DNA of 64,000 nt from Schnuerera sp. xch1 (GTDB lineage: Bacteria > Bacillota > Clostridia > Tissierellales > Tepidimicrobiaceae). The stretch lies in the NCBI RefSeq assembly GCF_019931165.1, contig NZ_JAIOUP010000010.1, forward strand, positions 32,612-96,611, read 5' to 3'. Within the stretch, counting starts at the first letter, position 1; every line of letters starts with the position of its first letter. The notes below the pieces were generated by a model, which worked only from the letters and a program-made list of their open reading frames with translations, was not told where the DNA came from and made no database searches. The position numbers were made by a program, and so were the translations under genes. Shown piece by piece: positions 49,160 through 57,754 of this stretch.

Positions 49160-50937
49160 ATTTAATTATTGATAATAATAAGATAAATGTTCCAGAGGGA
49201 ACAACAATTCTTGATGCAGCTAAAATGAATGATATACCTATTCCACACCTTTGCTATTTAAAGGAACTGAATGATATTGGAGCCTGTAGGGTATGTGCTG
49301 TAGAAGTTGAAGGAATTAATAGATTAGTTACTTCTTGTAATAATGTAGTAGAAGAAGGAATGGTAGTTTATACAAATAGTCCAAAAGTACGTGAAGCTAG
49401 ACGTACTAATGTAGAGTTAATTCTCTCTCAACATAATGCAAAATGTGCTACTTGTGTTAGAAGTGGAAACTGTAGTTTGCAAACGATATCAAATGATTTA
49501 GGTATCATAGATATTTCATATAAAGAAGATTTACCTAATGCCAAATGGGCACAGGATTTTCCATTAGTTAGAGATGACGAGAAATGTATCAAGTGTATGA
49601 GATGTATTCAGGTATGCGATAAAATACAAGATATGTATATATGGGATATAGCGAATACAGGCTCTAGAACAAAGGTTGATGTTTCTCTTAATAGAAAAAT
49701 TGAAGAATCAGATTGTGCACTTTGTGGACAATGTATAACTCATTGCCCTGTTGGTGCTTTAAGGGAAAGAGATGATGTACAAAGAGTATTTGATGCATTA
49801 GCAGATGAAGATAAAATTACTGTAGTTCAAATAGCACCAGCAGTAAGAGCAGCTTGGGGAGAAAGTTTAGGTCTTAGTAGAGAATTTGCAACAGTTAAGA
49901 GATTAGTAGCTGCTTTGAGGAAAATTGGGTTGGATTATATATTTGATACCAATTTTACAGCTGATTTGACAATTATGGAGGAAGGTAGTGAATTTTTAGC
50001 AAGGCTAAAAAATGGAGAAAACGAAAAATTCCCAATGTTTACTTCATGTTGTCCAGGATGGATACGATTTATTAAATCCCAATATCCTGATATGATAGAT
50101 CAGTTATCATCGGCTAAATCCCCTCAACAGATGTTTGGTGCAATTACTAAAAGTTACTATGCAGAATTATTAGATGTTGATCCATCAAGGATTTTTAGTA
50201 TATCAGTTATGCCATGTACCGCGAAAAAATATGAATGTGATCTTCCGATAATGAATGACGCAGGAGCAGGCCAAGATGTAGATGTTGTTTTAACGACAAG
50301 AGAAATCGATAGAATTATTCGCTCAGAACACATTATTCCACAATCTTTGGATGAAGAAGAGTTTGATACACCCTTAGGAGTTAGTTCTGGAGCTGGTGTT
50401 ATATTTGGGGCAACAGGGGGAGTTATGGAAGCAGCACTTCGAACTGCTTATTATCTAGTTACTAATGAAAATCCTGACCCAGATGCTTTTAAAGCGGTAA
50501 GGGGAAGAGAAGGTTGGAAGGAAGCAACATTTGATTTAGCCGGTACAAATCTTAGAGTTGCAGTTGCGAGCGGATTAGGAAATACAAGAAAATTAATAGA
50601 AGCCATTCGACAAGGTAATGTAGAATATGATTTTGTTGAGATAATGGCGTGCCCTGGAGGATGTGCTGGCGGTGGAGGTCAGCCTATTGAAGATGGAAAA
50701 GAATTAGCTTATGAAAGAGCTGAAGTATTATATGGTTTAGATAAAATAAATAATATTCGTTTTTCACATGAAAATCCATCGGTTATTAATTGTTATAAGG
50801 ATTATTTAGAAGAACCTTTATCTCACAAGTCTCATAAATTGCTTCATACAAATCATTATAATTGGGAATTAAATGTAGACAAGTTCCAAGAATCGCTTGA
50901 TACAAATAATTACGATTGGGAATTGAGTACAAATTAG
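49153..50937 (+). CDS. hydA: [FeFe] hydrogenase catalytic subunit
   Basis: A monomer-type group A [FeFe] hydrogenase (594 residues) that reduces protons or oxidises H2. Cluster ligands in order: [2Fe-2S] C34, C45, C48, C62; His-ligated [4Fe-4S] H94, C98, C101, C107; two more [4Fe-4S] among C145-C155 and C188-C198; and the H-cluster motifs TSCCPGW (C300), MPCTAKKYE (C355) and MACPGGCAGGGGQP (C500, C504). C299 keeps the proton-transfer cysteine. About 28 extra C-terminal residues hold a duplicated TNxYxWEL motif. The start ATG 49153 lies inside the previous gene with AAAGGAGGGAGG upstream, so the two are coupled. The domain set matches CpI, but the NAD(P)H-flavoprotein partner points to the GltD-linked (A2-like) class. 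Confidence 0.95.
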   Translation: MVNLIIDNNKINVPEGTTILDAAKMNDIPIPHLCYLKELNDIGACRVCAVEVEGINRLVTSCNNVVEEGMVVYTNSPKVREARRTNVELILSQHNAKCATCVRSGNCSLQTISNDLGIIDISYKEDLPNAKWAQDFPLVRDDEKCIKCMRCIQVCDKIQDMYIWDIANTGSRTKVDVSLNRKIEESDCALCGQCITHCPVGALRERDDVQRVFDALADEDKITVVQIAPAVRAAWGESLGLSREFATVKRLVAALRKIGLDYIFDTNFTADLTIMEEGSEFLARLKNGENEKFPMFTSCCPGWIRFIKSQYPDMIDQLSSAKSPQQMFGAITKSYYAELLDVDPSRIFSISVMPCTAKKYECDLPIMNDAGAGQDVDVVLTTREIDRIIRSEHIIPQSLDEEEFDTPLGVSSGAGVIFGATGGVMEAALRTAYYLVTNENPDPDAFKAVRGREGWKEATFDLAGTNLRVAVASGLGNTRKLIEAIRQGNVEYDFVEIMACPGGCAGGGGQPIEDGKELAYERAEVLYGLDKINNIRFSHENPSVINCYKDYLEEPLSHKSHKLLHTNHYNWELNVDKFQESLDTNNYDWELSTN

Positions 50938-50954
50938 TAGACTATAATTAATTA

Positions 50955-50986
50955 GCCTCTAAGTATGATTTTTCATACTTAGAGGC
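50955..50986. terminator. Hairpin after the hydrogenase operon
   Basis: GCCTCTAAGTATG (50955-50967) and its exact complement at 50974-50986 form a 13-base-pair stem with loop ATTTTT. There is no long T run, so termination strength is uncertain. The next gene starts 26 bases later. Confidence 0.65.
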
Positions 50987-51012
50987 ATTAGCATACGAGG
51001 AGTGTATTAGAA

Positions 51013-52032
51013 ATGAAGAGAGCATTATTACTATTATTATCATTAGTTCTTATATTATCGTTAGTTATTGGATGCAATAAAACAGAAATTAAAGAAACCT
51101 CCGATAATGATATTTCTACAGATGAAGAGATTAATGAAGAGACTCAAACAATCAAGTTTTATTTTCCAGGTGGAGTTCCAGCTCTAACGGTTGCAAAACT
51201 TGCTAAAGAAAACCCAGCTATAGATGAGAATATAAATATTGAATATAAATTTCAAAATTCTCCTGATTTATTGGTAACTAAAGTACTAAAAGAAGAAGCA
51301 GATATCGCAATTATGCCTTCAAATCTAGCAGCTCAAGTGTATAATAAGGGTATTCCATACAAACTATCAGGAACTTCAGTATGGGGTACACTTTATTTAA
51401 TGAGTACAGAAGATATAGATAGTTTCCAAGAGCTAAAGGAAAAGGAGATTTATTCATTTGGGAAAAGTCTTACTCCAGATTTAGTATTCAAATATATTCT
51501 TTCTAAAAATAATATTAGTTTGGACGCAGACGTAGTTATTACTTATTTAAATGCGGCTTCAGAGGTTGGACCTGCATTTATAAGTGGTAAAACTAGTTTA
51601 GCAGTTTTATCAGAACCTGCAGTAACTAACATAATGATGAAAAAAGAAAATGCAAAAGTTATATTTGATTTAAATGAAGAATGGAGTAATATAACAGGAG
51701 CTGAGAATGGATATCCTCAGGCTAGTTTAATTATCAAATCAGATTTAATTGAAAATAATAGAGAATTTGTAGAAAATTTTATTGAAGTTTATGAAGAAAA
51801 TTTAAAGTGGGCAAAAAATAATCCAGAAAAATTAGGAGAATACGCCGAAGAATTAGAAATTGGTATAACCAAAGATATTGTAACAGAAGGTATTGAACGT
51901 ATGAATATAGGACATTTTGATATTAAAGATACTAAGGAAGAATATAAAATGTATTATGAGGTATTATTAGATTTCGCACCAGAGGTTATAGGGGGAAAAC
52001 TACCGGATGAAGGATTATATTTTGAAAGATAA
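51013..52032 (+). CDS. ABC transporter substrate-binding lipoprotein, NitT/TauT type
   Basis: A 339-residue lipoprotein: signal peptide MKRALLLLLSLVLILSLVIG with lipobox cysteine at residue 21 (VIGC), then an acidic linker and a periplasmic-binding fold with FYFPGGVPALTVAKLAKENP and ADIAIMPSNLAAQVYNKG. This resembles the SsuA/TauA/ThiY families that bind sulfonates, nitrate, taurine or pyrimidine precursors. The ligand cannot be assigned. The start is ATG 51013 after ACGAGGAG. It overlaps the permease gene, forming a three-gene importer. Confidence 0.85.
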   Translation: MKRALLLLLSLVLILSLVIGCNKTEIKETSDNDISTDEEINEETQTIKFYFPGGVPALTVAKLAKENPAIDENINIEYKFQNSPDLLVTKVLKEEADIAIMPSNLAAQVYNKGIPYKLSGTSVWGTLYLMSTEDIDSFQELKEKEIYSFGKSLTPDLVFKYILSKNNISLDADVVITYLNAASEVGPAFISGKTSLAVLSEPAVTNIMMKKENAKVIFDLNEEWSNITGAENGYPQASLIIKSDLIENNREFVENFIEVYEENLKWAKNNPEKLGEYAEELEIGITKDIVTEGIERMNIGHFDIKDTKEEYKMYYEVLLDFAPEVIGGKLPDEGLYFER

Positions 52033-52765
52033 AAAACTATCTATTCTCTCAAAGCTCATAATAATAGGCATGTGGATATTGCTATCAAAAATTATAGACA
52101 ACGAAGTGATATTTCCTACAATTAAGAGTACTTTTATAAGTTTAATAGATATAGTGAAGAATTCAGACTTTTTAAATATTATAATATCTTCTTTATTAAG
52201 GAGCCTAATAGGCTTCTTAATTTCTTTGTTCTTAGCTATTATAACGGGAATATTGTCTAGTGTTTCTAAGATTATTTACAATTTAATGATGCCAATATTA
52301 AATTTCTTAAGTTCGGTACCAACTATGGCCATAATTATATTAGCCCTTATATGGTTAGATAGTGAATATGCACCTATGTTTATTGGTTTCATTATGGTAT
52401 TTCCTATATTGTATGAAACAGTTTTAAAAGGAATATTAAGTGTAAATAGCAAAATTATAACTATGGCTCAACTTTATAACGTAGGTAAAATTACTGTTAT
52501 AAAAGATATCTATATACCAAGCATTCTATTAAATTTAAGTCTAGTATTTACTTCATCATTAGGAATTAATTTAAAGATGGTCATTGCAGGGGAAGCTTTA
52601 TCTCAACCTAGATTTGCCATAGGGAGTAGTCTTCAATTGCAAAAAATGTATTTGAATACTTCAGGAGTTTTTGCATGGATCATAATAATACTTTTAATTT
52701 CTAAAATATTTAAATTTATAGTAGAGTTAATAAAACGTAATTTGAAGATTAATAGATGGAAGTGA
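52022..52765 (+). CDS. ABC transporter permease, NitT/TauT type
   Basis: About 247 residues with six predicted spans and the BPD_transp_1 coupling loop near EALSQPRFAIGSSLQLQ; the EAA-like segment is AQLYNVGKITVIKDIYIP. It works with the neighbouring binding protein and ATPase. The frame also opens at ATG 52007; TTG 52022 is preferred because GAAGGA lies seven bases before it. Either way it overlaps the upstream gene, which suggests translational coupling. Confidence 0.85.
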   Translation: MKDKKLSILSKLIIIGMWILLSKIIDNEVIFPTIKSTFISLIDIVKNSDFLNIIISSLLRSLIGFLISLFLAIITGILSSVSKIIYNLMMPILNFLSSVPTMAIIILALIWLDSEYAPMFIGFIMVFPILYETVLKGILSVNSKIITMAQLYNVGKITVIKDIYIPSILLNLSLVFTSSLGINLKMVIAGEALSQPRFAIGSSLQLQKMYLNTSGVFAWIIIILLISKIFKFIVELIKRNLKINRWK

Positions 52766-52769
52766 TAAA

Positions 52770-53522
52770 TTGAAAAAATATCAGGTTAAAGATATTATCA
52801 AGCATTACAATAGCTTGAAAGTATTAGAAGATGTTAGTATTGAATTTGATGAATATAAGACCACATGTATTTTAGGACCGTCCGGTTGTGGCAAGACCAC
52901 TCTTTTAAATATAATAGCAGGAATAATAGATAAGGATTCAGGACAAATAACAGGATTTAAGGGAAAAGATATGAGTTTTGTTTTTCAAGAGGATAGATTA
53001 ATTGAATGGAAAAATGTAAAAGATAATATAAGCTTTGTGTTGAAACATAAAATGGATAAAAGCCAAATTGAAACTACCATAAACAGATATTTAAAATTAG
53101 TTAATTTAGAAGAATATAAGTATTATTATCCTAAAAATCTTAGTGGAGGAATGAGACAAAGAATAAGCATTTTAAGAGCTTTTGCCCATCCATCAAGTAT
53201 ACTTATCATGGATGAACCTTTTAAATCTTTAGATATTAATAGCAAACAGATTGTAACTGAGTTTTTTAAAAAGCTAATGATAATGCAAAATAGAACATGT
53301 ATTTTAGTAACTCATGAAATTGAAGAAGCTTTAAACTTAGGAGACAAAATCGTAATACTATCAGAAAGACCAGCTAGAGTAAAAAAGGTTATAGAAAACA
53401 CATTTATTTCCAGTAAGAGTAAAGCGGATAAGATCATTATAAGAAGACAAATAGAGAATGAATTAATAGGGAACTTATCGAAATGTAATCCTTCAGTTTT
53501 GTTGCAAAAAAGCCATAGGTGA
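52770..53522 (+). CDS. ABC transporter ATP-binding protein, NitT/TauT type
   Basis: The 250-residue ATPase of the importer. Walker A GPSGCGKTT, Q-loop FVFQEDRLIEWKNV, signature LSGGMRQRISILRAFAHP and Walker B ILIMDEPFKSLD are intact; the EEALNLGDKIVILSERPARV ending is typical of sulfonate and nitrate importer ATPases. The start is TTG 52770, with GGAAGTG upstream. The stop codon falls inside a hairpin shared with the convergent gene. Confidence 0.9.
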   Translation: MKKYQVKDIIKHYNSLKVLEDVSIEFDEYKTTCILGPSGCGKTTLLNIIAGIIDKDSGQITGFKGKDMSFVFQEDRLIEWKNVKDNISFVLKHKMDKSQIETTINRYLKLVNLEEYKYYYPKNLSGGMRQRISILRAFAHPSSILIMDEPFKSLDINSKQIVTEFFKKLMIMQNRTCILVTHEIEEALNLGDKIVILSERPARVKKVIENTFISSKSKADKIIIRRQIENELIGNLSKCNPSVLLQKSHR

Positions 53523-53536
53523 ACACGCCTATGGCT
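53505..53536 (-). terminator. Terminator between convergent genes
   Basis: AGCCATAGG (53511-53519) and CCTATGGCT (53528-53536) form a nine-base-pair stem. Read on the minus strand it is followed by TTTTTT, so it chiefly ends the minus-strand FAD gene. On the plus strand it overlaps the ABC ATPase stop codon. Confidence 0.75.
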
Positions 53537-53599
53537 AAATGAGCATAATTATAGTATCAAAGAATAGTTACAGGTCATGACTTCATAATAAGTTATATA

Positions 53600-54982
53600 C
53601 TATCGATTTAAAGTTCTTCCTAATACTATTCCGTTAACACTTGCTTGCATAAGTCCACGAGTAATTCCTGCTCCATCGCCGCCTACATATAAACCATTAA
53701 TATTTGTTTTAAACTCTTTATCAGTGATTACCTTGTTAGAATAAAATTTAACTTCTACACCATATAGCAATGTTTCATCACTGGCTATACCTGGAGATAC
53801 ATTGTTCAATGCTATTAGCATGTCATCAATATTTTTCATAATTCTATAAGGGAGAACAAGACTTAAGTCGCCAGGGACTGCATCTTTCAGAGTAGGAATT
53901 ATATTGTTTCGATAGAGTCTTTCTTCAGTAGTCCTTCTACCACGTTTATAATCACCGTATCTTTGGACCAATACCTTATTCCCAGAAAGCATATTTCCCA
54001 ATTTAGCAATATGCATACCATATTCTATAGGGGAATTAAATGGTTTGGTAAAATGCTTTGTTACCAATAGAGCAAAATTAGTATTATCTGTTTTTAGACT
54101 ATCAGATTTATAACTATGTCCATTGACAACAGCTAATCCACCATCATAATATTCAGTTGAAACTTCACCACCAGGATTTGAACAAAAAGTTCTTATCTTA
54201 TCATCAAAAGTTGGGGCATAGTATATTAGCTTGCTTTCGTACATTGCTTCATTTAATTCTTTCATTATTTCATTCCTAGTTTCCACTCTTACTCCTATAT
54301 CTACGTCTCCGGTCTCTGTATTTATTTTATGTTTAATACAGAGATGTCTCAACCAATCTGAGCCTTCTCTACCTACTGATACCACTACTTTATCTGAATA
54401 GTATTTTTTATCTGCAATTACGCCTTTGATATTTTTATATTCATCTATAATTATGTCTTTGACCGGATTTCTAAAACTTATGTCAATTCCGATATCTTCC
54501 AAATGTTTTTCTATTCGATTATAAATAGAATAACCTTCTTCTGTTCCCATATGTCTAATAGGACATTCTACTAATTTTAAGTTACTTCTAATTGCTTTTT
54601 TTCGTATTTCTTCAATTTCATTTTCTTTATCTATACCATATATTTTATTATCTGCACCAAAGTCTAAATAGATCTTGTCTACATAATCAATAAGTTTTTG
54701 AGTTTCTTCATATCCTAAATATTTAGGCAAATTACCTCCTACATCAGGTGATAAGGATAACTTTCCATCAGAATAAGCACCTGCTCCTGCAAAACCTGTT
54801 GTAATATTACATGGATTACAATTAGCACATACTCCTGTTTTTCTTTTAGGGCAAATTCGTTTATTTATGGAGTTACCTTTTTCAAGAATTAATATTTTCT
54901 TATTTGGATTTAATTTTTTTAATTCTAATGATGTAAATATACCACAAGGACCAGCTCCGACAATTATAACATCATAGTTCAT
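53600..54982 (-). CDS. FAD-dependent oxidoreductase with cysteine-rich insert (COG2509-like)
   Basis: A 460-residue protein with an N-terminal Rossmann motif DVIIVGAGPCGIFTSLEL and a C-terminal FAD segment GLYVGGDGAGITRGLMQASV. Residues 43-58 carry an unusual cluster, CPKRKTGVCANCNPC, just before TGFAGAGAYSDGKL. This fits the uncharacterised FAD-dependent dehydrogenase family COG2509; substrate and partner are unknown. Four cysteines could hold an iron-sulfur cluster or redox disulfides. The start is ATG at 54982 with GAGGAGG upstream on the minus strand. Upstream, 54983-55248 has no recognised gene. Confidence 0.8.
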   Translation of the reverse strand: MNYDVIIVGAGPCGIFTSLELKKLNPNKKILILEKGNSINKRICPKRKTGVCANCNPCNITTGFAGAGAYSDGKLSLSPDVGGNLPKYLGYEETQKLIDYVDKIYLDFGADNKIYGIDKENEIEEIRKKAIRSNLKLVECPIRHMGTEEGYSIYNRIEKHLEDIGIDISFRNPVKDIIIDEYKNIKGVIADKKYYSDKVVVSVGREGSDWLRHLCIKHKINTETGDVDIGVRVETRNEIMKELNEAMYESKLIYYAPTFDDKIRTFCSNPGGEVSTEYYDGGLAVVNGHSYKSDSLKTDNTNFALLVTKHFTKPFNSPIEYGMHIAKLGNMLSGNKVLVQRYGDYKRGRRTTEERLYRNNIIPTLKDAVPGDLSLVLPYRIMKNIDDMLIALNNVSPGIASDETLLYGVEVKFYSNKVITDKEFKTNINGLYVGGDGAGITRGLMQASVNGIVLGRTLNR

Positions 54983-55248
54983 ATTAATACCTCCTCTACC
55001 ATTGTATATAATACACTATTTATTGAAAAAAAGCTATGAATAAAAGAATTATAAGGGAGAAAGTCTATTATTAATTTTTGCAAGATTTTCAGAAAAAAAT
55101 TTAGAAGAATTTAAAGTCGATAAAAGATGAGAGATGAATCAATTAGAAGTCCCGGATATTGAATCCATATGAAAGTATTATATGCTAAGATTCAAGACCA
55201 TGAAACTTTGATCATAGAGGGAAAACAGGCTAAATAGTATAACAATAG

Positions 55249-55929
55249 TTATTGCAACATAGATTCTTCTAATAAATCTATATTTAATATACTAATTGTA
55301 TTTTTATCAAAATCGATTATTTTTTCTTCTTTCATTTTAACTAATTCTCTAGATAAAGATGGTCTTGGAATGTTCAATAGTTCTGCCATCTTTTTTCTGG
55401 TAAGCGATAAGGTTATGACGATATTGCCCTGTTTTTTATACTCAGTTAATAGAAAATTAGAGATTTTTTTTCTGATGCTATCTTGAGATAAATTTGATAT
55501 TCTATCATTTAACATTAATATTCTATGAGATAATACTGTGACAAAGTTTGTCAAGATTTTAGAATTTAGCATTGAAAGATTTATAATATCATCTTTTTTT
55601 ATATACATAATCTTTGCATTTTCTATTGCAGTTATAGTCGCAGGGTAAGTATGCCTATCTGTAAAAATTAGAGATTCACCAAATATATTTCCTTCTTTAA
55701 AATTATTTATAGTAGTAATTTGACCTGAAGGAAATAACTTTTGGATTTCTATTTTTCCTTTTAATATAATGCCAAGGCTATGACAATCATCACCTTCAAT
55801 AGCAATTATTTCACCTTTATTATGACTTTCAATTTTATAAGGTATTTTATTTAATATATTAATAATTTGTTCTTCGGTTATTTCTTCAAATAAAACACAT
55901 TTTGATAATTGTTTAATATAATCTTTCAT
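55249..55929 (-). CDS. Crp/Fnr-family transcriptional regulator
   Basis: A 226-residue regulator with an N-terminal cyclic-nucleotide-type effector domain (NKGEIIAIEGDDCHSLGIIL, then FKEGNIFGESLIF) and a C-terminal winged helix around TRKKMAELLNIPRPSLSREL. Only scattered cysteines are present, not the Fnr-type N-terminal iron-sulfur set, and the phosphate-binding cassette is not that of Crp, so the effector is unknown. Clostridial members often control fermentation or stress genes. The start is ATG at 55929 (minus strand) after GGAGG; the longer frame would include that site. It is transcribed alone. Confidence 0.88.
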   Translation of the reverse strand: MKDYIKQLSKCVLFEEITEEQIINILNKIPYKIESHNKGEIIAIEGDDCHSLGIILKGKIEIQKLFPSGQITTINNFKEGNIFGESLIFTDRHTYPATITAIENAKIMYIKKDDIINLSMLNSKILTNFVTVLSHRILMLNDRISNLSQDSIRKKISNFLLTEYKKQGNIVITLSLTRKKMAELLNIPRPSLSRELVKMKEEKIIDFDKNTISILNIDLLEESMLQ

Positions 55930-55971
55930 TTTTATTCCTCCAAGTAGTAAATTCAAGTTGTTTACTATATT

Positions 55972-56000
55972 ATTGTAATATAATAAATTGTTTATGACAA
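55972..56000 (-). promoter_or_regulatory. Promoter of the Crp/Fnr gene with palindrome
   Basis: On the minus strand TTGTCA (56000-55995) and TACAAT (55977-55972) have a 17-base spacer. A perfect palindrome TATATTA-TTG-TAATATA (55966-55982) covers the -10 box and could be an autoregulatory operator. The rest of 56001-56262 is AT-rich; a lone TATAAT at 56167-56172 may serve the small gene downstream. Confidence 0.6.
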
Positions 56001-56262
56001 TATTATTCTAAATTAAATAATCATAACAACTTAAAAATAATAGATAAAGGAATTAAATTTTAAAAAAAAGTGAATATCTTATATAAATTGGGTAAAAAAA
56101 TATAAGAGATTATTAGGTTGATTTTTAACTTTTCCTGAATACTTAGAGAAAAGGCATTAATAGGAATATAATATATGTTAGTCAATTATATTCATATTAA
56201 CATTAAATATTAAAGTGAAAAGGTGTTAAAAATTGACTTAAAAAATAACGAGGAGATTGTAT

Positions 56263-56547
56263 ATGAATAGAATACTTTTAATTAATAGGATAGACTCACA
56301 AGATTATTCAGAAGAGAAGTATAAAATTTTTTTTATGATCGGAGGCATGGATATACCAGAGGTCAAAAACAGATTAATAGATATGTTACATAATTGTGAT
56401 ATAATTGAACCTGATGATTTGTATTTAAAGTATAATGGAATAGAATTATACATAAGCATTCAACAAATACCTGTTATTGTGAAATTACTGAGCAAAGAAA
56501 ACTTTTCAATATATGGAATATACAAACCATATAATCCAGAAGTATAA
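56263..56547 (+). CDS. Small protein of unknown function
   Basis: I do not recognise this 94-residue protein. It starts at ATG 56263 (MNRILLINRIDSQDYSEEKY) eight bases after CGAGGAGA, a good ribosome-binding site. It has no signal peptide, membrane span or cysteine-metal motif (one Cys, HNCD). The mixed hydrophobic and charged pattern suggests a small alpha/beta fold. It lies between the Crp/Fnr regulator and an L,D-transpeptidase gene. The good start and normal codon use support it as a real gene. Confidence 0.65.
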   Translation: MNRILLINRIDSQDYSEEKYKIFFMIGGMDIPEVKNRLIDMLHNCDIIEPDDLYLKYNGIELYISIQQIPVIVKLLSKENFSIYGIYKPYNPEV

Positions 56548-56656
56548 TGGTCCACCCTCTTATTATGTTAATTAATGCATTAGTTTTCAAATAAATATTT
56601 CATAAGTTTTAATTATTTTCTATTTGCATATAAATAAACATAAGGGGGGATAACTA

Positions 56657-57382
56657 GTGAATACGAGAATGAAAATTATACTTTTATTGTTTATTTTGGC
56701 ACTTGTTGTAATAATAATTGGAAATTATATTTATCTTTTTTTGATTAAAAGAGATATAGACTATGAGAATAGAAATACATATTTTAATAAAGGCAAAGAT
56801 AATCTAGCTATTTTAATTGAGGTAGATAGAAAATCGCTTTCTGTTATAGATTTAGATTCCAATAAGGTGATAAATAGTTATGGAGTAGCTACTGGAAAAG
56901 CGAGCACTCCTACCCCTTTAGGTACCTTTAAAATTGTAGAAAAAGCTAGGTGGGGTGGCGGTTTTGGATCTAGATGGCTAGGGCTAAATGTTCCTTGGGG
57001 GAAATATGGAATACATGGAACTAACAAACCTGGTTCTATAGGGTTTAACGCATCAGGAGGATGTATAAGGATGAGAAATAAGGATGTAGAAGAGCTATAT
57101 AATATTGTAGATTATGATACAACTGTAGCTATAATAAATGGTAGTTATGGACCTTTTGCGTATGGATTTAGAAATTTAGAACCGGGTGATAGAGGAGCAG
57201 ATGTAGCAGAAGTTCAAAAAAGATTAAAATTAAGAGATTACTATGATGGAACTTTAGATGGAGTATATGGAGATGGAACTAAGAGGGCATTAATTGAATT
57301 TTTAAAAGATAATAATATACCTGCAACAGATATAATAAATAATAATATCTATGAAAAACTTGGTATAATTCTTATGGATTGA
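56657..57382 (+). CDS. L,D-transpeptidase with C-terminal peptidoglycan-binding domain
   Basis: A 241-residue cell-wall enzyme. It has an N-terminal membrane anchor (residues about 7-31), a YkuD domain with VDRKSLSVIDLDSNKVINSY, the catalytic His and Cys motif YGIHGTNKPGSIGFNASGGC, then IRM, and a C-terminal PG_binding_1 repeat (LEPGDRGADVAEVQKRLKLR). L,D-transpeptidases make 3-3 crosslinks, common in clostridia and in spore formation. The start is GTG 56657 after AAGGGGGG. A bidirectional terminator follows. Confidence 0.92.
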   Translation: MNTRMKIILLLFILALVVIIIGNYIYLFLIKRDIDYENRNTYFNKGKDNLAILIEVDRKSLSVIDLDSNKVINSYGVATGKASTPTPLGTFKIVEKARWGGGFGSRWLGLNVPWGKYGIHGTNKPGSIGFNASGGCIRMRNKDVEELYNIVDYDTTVAIINGSYGPFAYGFRNLEPGDRGADVAEVQKRLKLRDYYDGTLDGVYGDGTKRALIEFLKDNNIPATDIINNNIYEKLGIILMD

Positions 57383-57414
57383 TTAATATTATAATCAATT
57401 TTATAAACAATAAT

Positions 57415-57446
57415 AAAAAGACAGGTCTTTTTCGACCTGTCTTTTT
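57415..57446. terminator. Bidirectional terminator
   Basis: AAAAAGACAGGTC (57415-57427) and GACCTGTCTTTTT (57434-57446) form a perfect 13-base-pair stem with A and T runs at both ends, between the convergent L,D-transpeptidase and spore-protein genes. Confidence 0.9.
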
Positions 57447-57465
57447 AAAACTATCTGAAACTAAG

Positions 57466-57696
57466 TTATCTAGTAGTAGTTCCTCCACTCATATTTTGTT
57501 GTGCCATTTCAACTAATCTTTTTGTCATATATCCTCCAACATATCCATTTTGTCTAGATGGTAGGTTACCCTTATCCATTGCATTGTAATTTGACATACC
57601 AAGTTCAGAAGCTATTTCTAATTTCATTTGATCTAATGCTTGTCGTGCTTCAGGAACTACAATTCTGTTTCTACCAGTATTGTTGTTATTTGCCAT
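57466..57696 (-). CDS. Alpha/beta-type small acid-soluble spore protein
   Basis: A 76-residue SASP that coats and protects spore DNA. It has the two family signatures: the N-terminal PEARQALDQMKLEIASELG, with the germination protease site in LEIASE, and the C-terminal GYVGGYMTKRLVEMAQQ. The Asn-rich N terminus and small size are usual. The start is the ATG at 57696 (minus strand), nine bases after AAAGGAG. It shows the organism forms endospores. A sigma-G-like promoter lies upstream. Confidence 0.96.
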   Translation of the reverse strand: MANNNNTGRNRIVVPEARQALDQMKLEIASELGMSNYNAMDKGNLPSRQNGYVGGYMTKRLVEMAQQNMSGGTTTR

Positions 57697-57754
57697 TTCA
57701 TTCAACTCCTTTCATGAATAATTAATTTTTATATTTAATATGAAATTGTAATAG

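Noticed and set aside
55003..55248. A small gene in the gap between the FAD oxidoreductase and Crp/Fnr genes
   Set aside because: No frame with a credible start and ribosome-binding site was found there.
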